Below are positions 23,368-29,916 of a DNA stretch of 31,436 bases, in pieces. Within the stretch, counting starts at the first letter, position 1. Each line of letters starts with the position of its first letter. Below the pieces are notes generated by a model. It had not been told where the DNA came from. It searched no databases and saw only the letters and a program-made list of their open reading frames with translations. A program made the position numbers and the translations under genes. Origin of the DNA: a virus; IMG/VR virus record IMGVR_UViG_3300005466_000057, positions 1 to 31,436 of that record; one strand, given 5' to 3'.

Positions 23368-25053
23368 CTATGAATCCGACTCTGCGTCATCCGCGGGACA
23401 TGATGGAGCCGGTTGCGGTCCTGGATCGGGTTTAGGCTCTGGTTCTGGCATCGGTTCGGGATCAGGGCAATGACACGGGTCTGGCTCAGGTTCTGGCGTA
23501 GGCTCAGGGATCGGCTCTGGCTCGGGATCAGGGGTAGGCTCCGGTTCCGGTGCAGGGGTTGGGCCGGGCTCAGGTGTCGGGTCTGGCTCTGGCTCTGGGG
23601 CTGGTACCGGATCAGGCGCAGGCTCTTCTTCACTCTTACAGCACACGCACCCCGTTGCTTCGCAGTCACAATCCGGGTTAGCCGCACAGCACTTACATCC
23701 GCAATCGTGCCCTACCGGCGGGTCAGTCGGTACTTCGTCTGTTGCAGTCGGATACGGTGGGCATTTCCCCTCGCGCTGCCCAAACATGAAGAGCACGGCA
23801 GGATACGTCCCCCAATCTCCGCCCCACACATCATATCCACCACCCCATGCATGTTGAGGCATAGAGGTTCGCATGTATGAATCTCTGATGGCCTCTGACC
23901 GATAGTACATATTCGCCACGCTGAGAATGATATCGTGATTCATCGTTTTCCCAGCGTTGATGATTTTATCGGACGTAAGATTTTTGTCCTTGCTGCCGTA
24001 AACTTTGATCTTACCCAACGTCATGGCCACATAACGATCAACAATTTGCTTGAGGCTTTTAGGCCCGCCATCCCATCCATGCGCCCCCTGTGATGTCTCA
24101 TAGGTATACAGGCTCATATCACCCGCACGCGCGAAATGGTCCGCCATCGTAATCATACTGCCGATGACTAACCCCGCGTAGTGATAGCCCGTCTGGGCTG
24201 GTTTCTCTTCATGGTAAAATTTGGCGTCATTCCAACGATATTGGTCCATCACGGTGCCGTCTTTGGCCACAGCAAAACACATCCAATCCTGGAAAAACCG
24301 CTTGGCACAGTCTTTTATTTTAGCATCATTGAGCATAATACCGATCGCTGCGCCGGTGCTCATTGCGAAGGCAGATTTGTTGTGGAATATCTCATGGAAT
24401 TTATAGACCTGGTACCCATCCCAATGAGTCATGCCGTGTTTGACGCCAGGGGCAGGGTACTTACCGGGGCTTTTCCAATCGCCTGCCGCGTATTTCGGAA
24501 AATAATCCTCGATCCACTGGCATACATTATCCACCCAATAGCGCCCAGAATCAAGGAACCATTTGTCGAGTTTGGTACGGTCTGCGTCATTGACGCTTGG
24601 CCGGATATAGCTATAAGCGTAGGTGATGCGGCGTAACCACATGCTGATGTCTTCGTTACCATACGAGATGGTATCATATGGCAACCACCGCTTCCGGTCC
24701 ATAAACTTAGTGCCAACCGCGTCGGCTTGCCTCAGTAGTGCTTTTAGGACGGCATCACGGTAGCGATGGTCCTCGGTGAGGAGCCAAATAAACGCGGCGT
24801 CTCGCATGCTATTGCCGAGTTGGCGGCTAGGTTCCGCGTTGGGTTTCTGTTTGCCAACGTCAATATCCGGCGCTTTCCACGGCACAGATAGCTGATTGCC
24901 TACCCAAAAATCGGCTGTGGGCTTGGCTAGGAATGCGTTGGCGCGGTCGAGGATGCGCTTGTAGTGGGTCTGGTAGATATAGGTCTGAGATCGCTCCTGC
25001 CAAAACTTAATCTCGTCCTCGGTGCAATGTAAGGCTACGTGTTTCGTCGCCAT
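23368..25053 (-). CDS. Alginate-lyase-like polysaccharide lyase with Cys cluster and Pro/Glu tail
   Basis: 561 aa, ATG at 25053 with AGGAG ten bases upstream. Residues 1-430 read as an alpha/alpha-toroid lyase of the alginate lyase superfamily: [20 protein letters not shown] (repeating helix pair), [58 protein letters not shown], and [20 protein letters not shown] with GDMSLYTY, close to the 'hYHnfal.plv..ae.a...g.dly' region of family PL5-type enzymes; H and Y in GYHYAG are candidate catalytic residues. Residues about 449-472 contain nine cysteines in 24 positions. Residues 479-561 are almost entirely PEP/PDP repeats with a CHC insert. No signal peptide. It is encoded opposite to the spikes. 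It probably depolymerises uronic-acid-type polysaccharide; specificity is unknown. Confidence 0.65.
   Translation of the reverse strand: MATKHVALHCTEDEIKFWQERSQTYIYQTHYKRILDRANAFLAKPTADFWVGNQLSVPWKAPDIDVGKQKPNAEPSRQLGNSMRDAAFIWLLTEDHRYRDAVLKALLRQADAVGTKFMDRKRWLPYDTISYGNEDISMWLRRITYAYSYIRPSVNDADRTKLDKWFLDSGRYWVDNVCQWIEDYFPKYAAGDWKSPGKYPAPGVKHGMTHWDGYQVYKFHEIFHNKSAFAMSTGAAIGIMLNDAKIKDCAKRFFQDWMCFAVAKDGTVMDQYRWNDAKFYHEEKPAQTGYHYAGLVIGSMITMADHFARAGDMSLYTYETSQGAHGWDGGPKSLKQIVDRYVAMTLGKIKVYGSKDKNLTSDKIINAGKTMNHDIILSVANMYYRSEAIRDSYMRTSMPQHAWGGGYDVWGGDWGTYPAVLFMFGQREGKCPPYPTATDEVPTDPPVGHDCGCKCCAANPDCDCEATGCVCCKSEEEPAPDPVPAPEPEPDPTPEPGPTPAPEPEPTPDPEPEPIPEPTPEPEPDPCHCPDPEPMPEPEPKPDPGPQPAPSCPADDAESDS
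23371..23619 (-). repeat. Low-complexity GGCTCN-type repeat encoding a Pro/Glu stalk
   Basis: On the + strand the stretch is an imperfect array of GGCTCTGG / GGATCGGG-like hexamers; on the coding strand it gives (P-E/D/A/T-P) repeats over about 83 residues. Alternating Pro and acidic residues are expected to form a stiff extended spacer. Such DNA is prone to slippage, so length may vary between related phages. Confidence 0.75.
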
Positions 25054-25084
25054 AGTTGAGTGACTCCTGTGTATCGTTGATCAT
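25007..25084 (-). CDS. Possible 25-aa leader ORF overlapping the lyase start
   Basis: The best Shine-Dalgarno of this interval (AGGAGG followed by CAGCC) precedes an ATG at 25084, not the lyase ATG at 25053. That ATG opens a 25-codon frame ([13 protein letters not shown]...) which ends inside the lyase gene in another frame. It may be a leader peptide that couples translation to the lyase, or only chance. The region 25085-25125 holds no other ORF. Confidence 0.25.
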   Translation of the reverse strand: MINDTQESLNYGDETRSLTLHRGRD

Positions 25085-25125
25085 GGCTGCCTCCTGATCG
25101 GTCGAGTATCGATGCTGCCTCGTTA

Positions 25126-25488
25126 TTAATATAACTTTCTCAGTCTCTCCAGTACATCATCCGATGTGTGGCCATCCCATTCGGGTGCGAGATCGAGCGT
25201 CTCGGCAAACTCGGTTTCGTCCCAGTAGGCTATAGGTAGGTGATAGGTGATCTGCTTTCCTGGTTTTTTGTCTATGCCCATCACAAACCACCCATCCATT
25301 GTACTGCCGTCGCTATGGCAGAGAGATCACCAAACGCATGCGTTCGTCCCATATTCATGTGCCAAAAAGTCGATTGTGCTGCACAGCGCGATAAATAGCC
25401 TATGCCTATGGTGATATAGCTCGTCAAACGTGTGGTACCCATCGCATGTGCATGGGTCTTGTTGGCATTTAGCCGCGTGCTGCCTCAT
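25126..25488 (-). pseudogene. Conserved phage protein split by an in-frame TGA (HTFDELY..WDGHTSDDV family)
   Basis: A single frame of 121 codons carries one TGA at 25327-25329. The ATG at 25488 overlaps the upstream stop (ATGA). The first half (53 aa) contains CTCDGYHTFDELYHHRHRLF and ends NACVW. Directly after the TGA the same frame continues SLCHSDGSTMDGWFVMGI, KQITYHLPIAYWDE and APEWDGHTSDDVLERL, ending at TAA 25126-25128. In the phage family I recognise, these two halves form one protein ('HTFDELYeHRh...W.S..H.DGs..dGWF..GI....itYHlp...W......aPeWDGHTs.DV..RL'). The stop therefore probably replaces a sense codon such as CGA. The second half could restart at ATG 25299 (57 aa). Function unknown. 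TGA is a normal stop elsewhere in the window. Confidence 0.7.
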
Positions 25489-25871
25489 CAGGGTTCATCC
25501 CCTCTGTAATTAGGCACTGGCGCGATGCGTCTTTCCATCCATTCTAGTCGCTCAATGCGCTGGATTAATGTATCCATTTTATGCAAAATATCTTGCGTAT
25601 GTTCGTCAGTTTTCTCTAGGTGGGTCTCAATCCGTATGAGTCGGTCATGCTGGCTTGCCACTCGTTCCATGTATGCGATCATCTTTTCGCGGACATCTTC
25701 AATCTTAGGCTCCACCTTATCAAAACGTGCCACAGGGCTTTCGATCCAGAATCGAATCAGGAATCCCCCCGTGCCTATAATGATGACGCTCGCAGCGCCA
25801 GCAATCCATTTAATGATCGTTTGCGACCAAAAGGTATCCGACCCTCCCACATGGTTAGATGGGTGAGCCAT
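25488..25871 (-). CDS. Membrane-anchored coiled-coil protein A (127 aa)
   Basis: ATG 25871 is chosen because a GGAG lies upstream and the protein then starts MAHPSNHVGG. One transmembrane segment (about 18-43, IIKWIAGAASVIIIGTGGFLIRFWIE) is followed by a long amphipathic helix (about 55-112; KIEDVREKMIAYMERV, IRIETHLEKTDEHTQDI, KMDTLIQRIERLEWMERR). It ends with RIAPVPNYRGDEP. It is a paralogue of the next gene upstream (25984-26325), sharing IGTGGFLIRFWI with IGTGGYLGRVWV and a PVP-aromatic end. An N-terminal anchor plus coiled coil is seen in holin-associated and spanin-like proteins, but no lysis role is proven. Confidence 0.65.
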   Translation of the reverse strand: MAHPSNHVGGSDTFWSQTIIKWIAGAASVIIIGTGGFLIRFWIESPVARFDKVEPKIEDVREKMIAYMERVASQHDRLIRIETHLEKTDEHTQDILHKMDTLIQRIERLEWMERRIAPVPNYRGDEP

Positions 25872-25924
25872 TGCTATGCATCTCCGGCAATGCCTCCGAC
25901 TTTGAGCGCCTGACAATAGAGCCT

Positions 25925-25937
25925 AATTGTAACAATT
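25925..25937. promoter_or_regulatory. Perfect 13-nt palindrome between the two coiled-coil genes
   Basis: AATTGT-A-ACAATT is an exact inverted repeat in the 112-bp intergenic gap 25872-25983. It lies about 55 nt upstream of the 25871 start codon. Such a symmetric AT-rich element can be an operator; no convincing -10/-35 pair surrounds it. Confidence 0.3.
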
Positions 25938-25983
25938 TGTCAGGTCGCCTCACAACGTGACGGATTCTATCTCTGTCATATCG

Positions 25984-26325
25984 TCATTTTTTGGGCTCTT
26001 GAAAATCTGGCACCGGATTCAATCTGTGCTCAAACTGCTCGACGTAGTGCATGATCTTCGCCATCCTATCGTCGATAAAATCAAGTCGTTTATTGACATG
26101 GGTAAGCCAACCTTGGAGGTTCTCGACATGCTCTTCATTGGTTATGATTTTGTTGCTGTTCTCCTCTATTTTCTTCTGATTCTCCTCAAGGAGAACACGC
26201 TCATGATGTTTATCGACCCATACCCTCCCCAGATAACCTCCGGTCCCAATCGTCACCACTAGAATAGCACTGAATACCAGTTTCGTGATGAGATGCGTCG
26301 CAAATCTGCCCTTATGACCATTCAT
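25984..26325 (-). CDS. Membrane-anchored coiled-coil protein B (113 aa), paralogue of A
   Basis: Start ATG 26325 behind AGAGATTAAAAAA. The N-terminus is basic (MNGHKGRFATHLITK), followed by one transmembrane segment (LVFSAILVVTIGTGGYLGRVWV, about 16-37) and a coiled coil (KHHERVLLEENQKKIEEN, NEEHVENLQGWLTHVNKRLD, KIMHYVEQFEHRL). The end PVPDFQEPKK parallels PVPNYRGDEP of protein A. Probably inner membrane with the coiled coil in the periplasm, given the positive N-terminus. The pair may act together, for example as hetero-oligomer. It is the first gene of the leftward unit; the 201-bp gap to the divergent gene is AT-rich without a clear promoter. Confidence 0.65.
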   Translation of the reverse strand: MNGHKGRFATHLITKLVFSAILVVTIGTGGYLGRVWVDKHHERVLLEENQKKIEENSNKIITNEEHVENLQGWLTHVNKRLDFIDDRMAKIMHYVEQFEHRLNPVPDFQEPKK

Positions 26326-26526
26326 TTTTTTAATCTCTGGATACGCCTCCGACGTATTAGCGCCAGATACTATTTAATTTTAACAAGTTATGATATCCCA
26401 CCACAACTAGAGACATTTCTACCGTATACTGCCCAAATTTTCAGTATGTCTAATTTATGCAAGATGGAGGAACATATAAGTATAAGAGGTTTAAATTTGA
26501 AATATGATGGTATAGGAGAGGGTCAG

Positions 26527-26952
26527 ATGAGGAAATGGATGTGTTTCACGGTAGCGTCATGGGCATTTGTGGTACTACTCGGCAATTTCAACTCTGCTAC
26601 AGCATTGCCGTGGGGTCCGCACGGTAGTGAACTTACACTGGATATCCCCAATAATCCCGGCTATACGCTAGAGCCTTCTGGCACAAATAACGCGGGGTGG
26701 GCATGGGGGCATGCCTATGATTTTACAGGCAATCTGGACGATTTTATATTTATCTTTGACGGATCAAAATGGTACTGGCTCAAGACGCCAGACGATGTAA
26801 TATGTTCTCAAATATTTGATATAAATAGAAAGAAAGAAGCGATTATGGATTGTCTCAAGGAAAGCGAAGGCAAGTCAAAATATCGGATCATTAGATTAGA
26901 CAGAATAGGCTGGATGGTTCCGCTCCCAAGTAACGGTATGCCTAACCCCTAA
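26527..26952 (+). CDS. Secreted protein with LPW mature start, copy 1 (141 aa)
   Basis: The frame is open from 26293, but ATG 26527 has AGGAGAG eight bases upstream and gives a clean Sec signal peptide: MRKWM, hydrophobic core FTVASWAFVVLLG, and an ATA cleavage site before LPWGPHGSE. The mature part has GWAWGHAYDF, FIFDGSKWYWLKTPDD and a C-terminal IGWMVPLPSNGMPNP. It aligns with the next gene. The NGW.x.G.A / DGSKW.W / DIN pattern recalls HAF-type extracellular repeats. Exported to periplasm or surface. Gene and 5' flank are AT-rich and lie on the + strand between leftward operons, as expected for a transferred cargo gene. Confidence 0.7.
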   Translation: MRKWMCFTVASWAFVVLLGNFNSATALPWGPHGSELTLDIPNNPGYTLEPSGTNNAGWAWGHAYDFTGNLDDFIFIFDGSKWYWLKTPDDVICSQIFDINRKKEAIMDCLKESEGKSKYRIIRLDRIGWMVPLPSNGMPNP

Positions 26953-26977
26953 CCCAACGATGCATGTGGAGAACATC

Positions 26978-27454
26978 ATGAAAAGCAAAATAAGTATGAT
27001 GGTTGCCGTAGTTGCTTTTGTTTTTGGGACGATGGTGAGCCAAGCGATTGCGCTACCTTGGAAGACGGGGCAGAGCGAAATGCCGCTAGTATTGCCCGGC
27101 TCGCCAAATTACTTTGTCTCAGCCGATCACATCACGGACAACGGGTGGGTAGTGGGTAGTGCGAGATCGGTCGACGGGTCGCTGCCGGGCTATCGTGCTG
27201 ATGCGGATTATTATGATTGGTTTTGGGATGGGTCTAAATGGTGCTGGTTCAACTATCCCGACTATATGGATGACCCCGCCGTGCTCGACATCAACTCGTC
27301 TGGTACAATCCTTATTTCATATACCGACCGCACTGATGGGCAGTATAAATCTAGGTTCCTGCGGTACTATTTCCTCGATTGGCTGAAGCGTCTGTCGGCT
27401 AACGGCATTCCGAATCCGGCTGGCGATGCAGCTTGTAACCCGCCTAAGAAATAG
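26978..27454 (+). CDS. Secreted protein with LPW mature start, copy 2 (158 aa)
   Basis: ATG 26978 is preferred to ATG 26960 because GTGGAG sits seven bases upstream and the signal peptide then starts MKSKISMM. The hydrophobic core VAVVAFVFGTMVSQ leads to an AIA cleavage site before LPWKTGQSE, the same mature start as copy 1. The mature domain shows NGWVVGSARS, YDWFWDGSKWCWFNYPD, VLDINSSGTILISY and LKRLSANGIPNPAG, matching copy 1 in order. NGWVVG and DINSSGTI are typical of HAF-type beta repeats. Single cysteines at GSKWCW and DAACNP. Likely periplasmic or extracellular; function unknown. Tandem with copy 1, 25 nt apart. Confidence 0.75.
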   Translation: MKSKISMMVAVVAFVFGTMVSQAIALPWKTGQSEMPLVLPGSPNYFVSADHITDNGWVVGSARSVDGSLPGYRADADYYDWFWDGSKWCWFNYPDYMDDPAVLDINSSGTILISYTDRTDGQYKSRFLRYYFLDWLKRLSANGIPNPAGDAACNPPKK

Positions 27455-27486
27455 GGGTTGCATAAACTGAGACGATTCGCGGCTAC

Positions 27487-27612
27487 ATGATCAACGTCGG
27501 GGCCGATCAGAACGGCGTAGGCTATGGCCCGTGGATGCATATAGACGGGTTCAGTGATGGCGTCGTGAAGTATATGGTCGAGTACGAGCGGGAAACTCAA
27601 TCCGTGCTATAA
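27487..27612 (+). CDS. Small ORF downstream of the secreted pair (41 aa)
   Basis: ATG 27487 to TAA 27612 encodes MINVGADQNGVGYGPWMHID followed by GFSDGVVKYMVEYERETQSVL. The composition (G, Y, W, acidic end) is protein-like and the frame is open for six sense codons upstream (TETIRGY) after a TAA. No Shine-Dalgarno precedes it. It could be the remaining C-terminus of a larger decayed gene. Not recognised. Confidence 0.35.
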   Translation: MINVGADQNGVGYGPWMHIDGFSDGVVKYMVEYERETQSVL

Positions 27613-27654
27613 TCAAACCAATCGCCATAGGGAAGGCGAGGGAAAGGAGTGCGG

Positions 27655-27681
27655 CGGCTCGGGTCACGCCAACCTGAGCCG
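27655..27681. terminator. Hairpin between convergent units (possible bidirectional terminator)
   Basis: CGGCTCGGGT (27655-27664) pairs with ACCTGAGCCG (27672-27681) with one G-T pair and a 7-nt loop. A smaller hairpin TCGCC/GGCGA lies at 27622-27639. Neither is followed by a T-run, so intrinsic termination is uncertain. It sits where + and - units converge, the usual site of a terminator. Confidence 0.35.
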
Positions 27682-27695
27682 TCAACATTCTCGGT

Positions 27696-27851
27696 CTAAA
27701 TGACACCGATTAGCCTACCTATCACCATAATCGTCATGATAGCAAACCCAATCGCTACTAATGCCATTATTGACCAGTACATCAACGAACCAAACGCATC
27801 GAGCACTTCATAAACTATTTGGCGCAGGTTATCTCGCGTCGGCATCGGCAT
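27696..27851 (-). CDS. Small single-span membrane protein (51 aa)
   Basis: ATG 27851 shares one base with the stop of the preceding gene (TAATG), with CTGGAG upstream. The sequence MPMPTRDNLRQIVYEVLDAF is followed by one long hydrophobic segment SLMYWSIMALVAIGFAIMTIMV ending IGRLIGVI. Last gene of the leftward operon. The size and single span allow many roles (pinholin-type, antiholin, superinfection exclusion); none is demonstrated. Confidence 0.55.
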   Translation of the reverse strand: MPMPTRDNLRQIVYEVLDAFGSLMYWSIMALVAIGFAIMTIMVIGRLIGVI

Positions 27852-27976
27852 TACTCCAGTGGCCCAGGCGTAGGCCACATCCGACCGAGCAGGCACAGCA
27901 CCATCGCCGTGAATGTCATGGCGGTGAAGGTCCAAACAACGAGACGGGTACGTAGGGTCATATTGGTTTGCGGCAT
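27851..27976 (-). CDS. Small single-span membrane protein (41 aa)
   Basis: Start ATG 27976 with GAGGA eight bases upstream, three bases after the preceding stop; an internal ATG at 27961 is the alternative. MPQTNMTLRTRLVVW precedes a hydrophobic helix (TFTAMTFTAMVLCLLG) and a short tail MWPTPGPLE. The tail ends in a stop that overlaps the next start. The overlap arrangement on both sides is the main evidence that it is a gene. Confidence 0.5.
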   Translation of the reverse strand: MPQTNMTLRTRLVVWTFTAMTFTAMVLCLLGRMWPTPGPLE

Positions 27977-27979
27977 GAG

Positions 27980-28195
27980 TTAGTCCTCGATCTTAAGGAG
28001 TGCCTTTGCTAGTTCTAAATCCTTAATCAGCTTGTGCCTATATGAATCGGCATGACGGATTTCATTCTCTAGCCTAAAAAGGAGTAGGGCTATTGCAAAA
28101 TCGATTCCTTGACCTGGTTCTTTTCCCATAATACGACTACACTTCAGCACGAGGTCAGTCATCCCCTCGCCAAATCTGATAGAACAGTCACTCAT
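27980..28195 (-). CDS. Helical protein of unknown function (71 aa)
   Basis: ATG 28195 overlaps the upstream stop (ATGA), and AGGAG is placed eight bases upstream. The protein is soluble and helical: MTDLVLKCSRIMGK, IDFAIALLLFRLENEIRHAD, SYRHKLIKDLELAKALLKIED. Two cysteines, no motif. The arrangement of two amphipathic helices could form a dimer. Not recognised. Confidence 0.6.
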   Translation of the reverse strand: MSDCSIRFGEGMTDLVLKCSRIMGKEPGQGIDFAIALLLFRLENEIRHADSYRHKLIKDLELAKALLKIED

Positions 28196-28536
28196 TCTTC
28201 TACTCCTACATCATCAACCGGCATATTATTTAGGATGATTGGCTCTCCATCCCCATCTACCCTGATCGTATTAGCAAATTTTACTTGTGACAGATCATTA
28301 TCTCCGAAGTTGCAGCTATCGAACATACATCCGATAAATGTGCAACCTGCAATCTGTGCCTCTGAGAAATCTACGTTGCGAAACAAGACGCTATCAAATA
28401 CTGCCTTACTCAGGATAGATGTGCCGAAGGTTATATCTATCAAGTCACAATGAGTCATCCTTGACCACGGGAGCATGGCTCCTGATGGCGATATGGAAAT
28501 GAGTCGGCCATTTATCACTACATTGTCTGTAATCAT
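28192..28536 (-). CDS. Pentapeptide-repeat protein (114 aa)
   Basis: ATG 28536 is preferred because AGAAGAGG lies 5 nt upstream; a GTG at 28557 would add seven residues but has no Shine-Dalgarno. Residues about 29-90 follow the pentapeptide-repeat pattern with a bulky central residue every five positions: CDLIDITFGTSILSKAVFDS, VLFRNVDFSEAQIAGCTF, IGCMFDSCNFGDNDLSQVKF. This folds as a right-handed quadrilateral beta-helix. Some proteins of this fold mimic DNA and inhibit gyrase (Qnr, MfpA); most have unknown roles. The C-terminus (DGDGEPIILNNMPVDD) is acidic. It is soluble and lies in an operon of small membrane proteins. Confidence 0.75.
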   Translation of the reverse strand: MITDNVVINGRLISISPSGAMLPWSRMTHCDLIDITFGTSILSKAVFDSVLFRNVDFSEAQIAGCTFIGCMFDSCNFGDNDLSQVKFANTIRVDGDGEPIILNNMPVDDVGVEE

Positions 28537-28547
28537 CACATCCTCTT

Positions 28548-28742
28548 CTATAGACACATTTTGCCCGATATATTCGTAGAAAAGGCATTAAGCAATATGC
28601 TCACAACAGCATATGCGGCCAACTCAAATATGAGAGCATATGTCAATCTTGCAAAAGTTATATCCTCTCCATAATCTGTTCTCCCCCATATGCCTCCAGA
28701 AATAAATGAGAACATGCAAGCTATCCATATTATTGTTGGCAT
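28548..28742 (-). CDS. Two-span small membrane protein (64 aa)
   Basis: The frame extends up to a TTG at 28781, but ATG 28742 follows GAAGAGCTTAC and starts after the upstream gene ends. MPTIIWIACMFSFISGGIWG forms the first hydrophobic segment; FARLTYALIFELAAYAVVSI the second; a short polar loop RTDYGEDIT separates them. The end (STNISGKMCL) reaches the ribosome-binding region of the pentapeptide gene. Two-span, 60-70 aa proteins include class II holins, which makes it a candidate, but no lysis partner is identified. Confidence 0.55.
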   Translation of the reverse strand: MPTIIWIACMFSFISGGIWGRTDYGEDITFARLTYALIFELAAYAVVSILLNAFSTNISGKMCL

Positions 28743-28752
28743 GTAAGCTCTT

Positions 28753-28956
28753 CTATATCCTCGTTCTCGCCACATCCTCAACCAGATCGTTGATGCGTGG
28801 CGTATCAGGGTTATTGCCGTAGTGCGCTGCGAACTCGGCTTGAATCTCGCGCAATATCTCCGTGGGTATGTTGAACATCAGTAAGTGCCGCGGCATCGCG
28901 ACGTTGCTGTACTGCGTACGGCGGTCGACGAAGTAGTTGTCGTGGTCGGTGGACAT
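28753..28956 (-). CDS. Soluble phage protein of unknown function (67 aa)
   Basis: ATG 28956 with AAGGAG six bases upstream decides the start; the longer frame upstream is a shadow of the neighbouring gene. Sequence: MSTDHDNYFVDRRTQYSNVA, then LMFNIPTEILREIQAEFAAHYG and TPRINDLVEDVARTRI. The middle predicts a helix. No known motif. It follows the 94-aa gene by ten bases. Confidence 0.6.
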   Translation of the reverse strand: MSTDHDNYFVDRRTQYSNVAMPRHLLMFNIPTEILREIQAEFAAHYGNNPDTPRINDLVEDVARTRI

Positions 28957-28966
28957 AGCAATCTCC

Positions 28967-29251
28967 TTATGCCGCGCTCTCTTCCATCTGTGCCCATTCC
29001 CGCGTTCTGATCTCGCCATTGGGCAGGGCCGGGGGCGGGCCGAACTTCTTCTCGCACAACCAAAACCATCGGTTGTTCGCTTCCACCATGATGGGGTGAA
29101 AGTTTGACCGTGCCGCAATGTCGCTATAATCATCACCCTGAAAGATGATGATGTTGTGCAACCCTGCCCAAATCCGCACGAGATTGTCGAGGACTTCGAG
29201 CGTGTCGGCAGACTGGATGCGTTCTATGGTCACAATGGGTTCGTTGATCAT
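28967..29251 (-). CDS. Phage protein of unknown function (94 aa)
   Basis: ATG 29251, with GGAG eleven bases upstream. MINEPIVTIERIQSADTLEV starts a compact alpha/beta protein: VLDNLVRIWAGLHNIIIFQG, DYSDIAARSNFHPIMVEANN, RWFWLCEKKFGPPPALPNGE. The WFWL element and NNR suggest a folded domain. No family recognised. It lies in a run of tightly packed genes. Confidence 0.6.
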   Translation of the reverse strand: MINEPIVTIERIQSADTLEVLDNLVRIWAGLHNIIIFQGDDYSDIAARSNFHPIMVEANNRWFWLCEKKFGPPPALPNGEIRTREWAQMEESAA

Positions 29252-29253
29252 TG

Positions 29254-29373
29254 TTATGGCGCTCCATATATCAAATATATAATATATAATATCCCACCTA
29301 GTGATATGGACATCACGACTATGCCTATTATTGCCATAATGTCAATTGCAGTCATGCGTTGCCGATTGGCCAT
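29254..29373 (-). CDS. Very small membrane protein (39 aa)
   Basis: ATG 29373 has a near-consensus TAGGAGG seven bases upstream. MANRQRMTAIDIMAIIGIVV continues MSISLGGILYIIYLIYGAP, so almost the entire peptide is one transmembrane helix with a basic N-terminus. The AT-rich 3' half (29275-29295, alternating TATA) encodes the ILYIIYLIY segment. The strong ribosome-binding site and two-base spacing to the next gene support translation. Confidence 0.6.
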   Translation of the reverse strand: MANRQRMTAIDIMAIIGIVVMSISLGGILYIIYLIYGAP

Positions 29374-29382
29374 GATAGCCTC

Positions 29383-29916
29383 CTACGATTGTTTCCACCC
29401 AAAGCACAATTCGCCGTCTTCCATTCTATGGCTCCAGTACGGCTTACCGCTCTTTTTACTGATACGCGACTCCATTTCTGCGCCGGAGTGCTCAGGCAGT
29501 GGGCATGGCTTTACCCCAGGGTCTGTGCTATGTTGCACAGTTGCCGGAATAGACTGCGCAGACTGCCTAGCTTTCGCTTTTGCCGCATCCAATACCGCAT
29601 TGAGTTTGCGGACATGTACCAATACTTCGTCGAGATTATCGCCCCTAATGACGTGCAGGTTCTCCCTGCCGTAGACGTCGATGAACTTGACGCTGTGCAC
29701 GATAGGCGGTTCGCAGTCCCGCCAGCTTGGCTCTCGTAGTGGCTCCAGCATTGGCATAGGCTCAGGCTCATGAGTGACCACAGGCACTGTGGGTACTTCC
29801 TCCCACTGGCTGATGTCAGGCGGCGGCGTATCGTCCTCCATCGTCGCGTTCCAGTCATCCAGCGATGGCTCAGGGCCAAACTCGTCTTCATCATGTGTGT
29901 CGAATAGTTCAGGCAT
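29383..29916 (-). CDS. Acidic protein with C-terminal zinc-ribbon-like motif (177 aa)
   Basis: ATG 29916 shares one base with the upstream stop (TAATG) and has GGGAG nine bases upstream; ATG 29931 is possible but would lie inside the upstream gene. The first 70 residues are acidic and Pro-rich (DEDEFGPEPSLDDW, EPEPMPMLEPLREP). The middle is helical (NLDEVLVHVRKLNAVLDAAK). The C-terminus CPLPEHSGAEMESRISKKSG, KPYWSHRMEDGELCFGW matches the 'C..H...m....s..G..YwsH....g.lC.G' element seen at the end of many phage proteins and probably binds zinc (C, H, H, C). A nucleic-acid-binding role is possible. Confidence 0.6.
   Translation of the reverse strand: MPELFDTHDEDEFGPEPSLDDWNATMEDDTPPPDISQWEEVPTVPVVTHEPEPMPMLEPLREPSWRDCEPPIVHSVKFIDVYGRENLHVIRGDNLDEVLVHVRKLNAVLDAAKAKARQSAQSIPATVQHSTDPGVKPCPLPEHSGAEMESRISKKSGKPYWSHRMEDGELCFGWKQS

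Noticed and set aside
23413-23880. + strand frame with many W, R and G residues
   Set aside because: It is the reverse reading of the lyase Pro/Glu repeat and Cys region; low complexity, no ribosome-binding site.
26293-26526. N-terminal extension of the first secreted protein
   Set aside because: The extension would bury the signal peptide; ATG 26527 has a good Shine-Dalgarno and a clean Sec signal.
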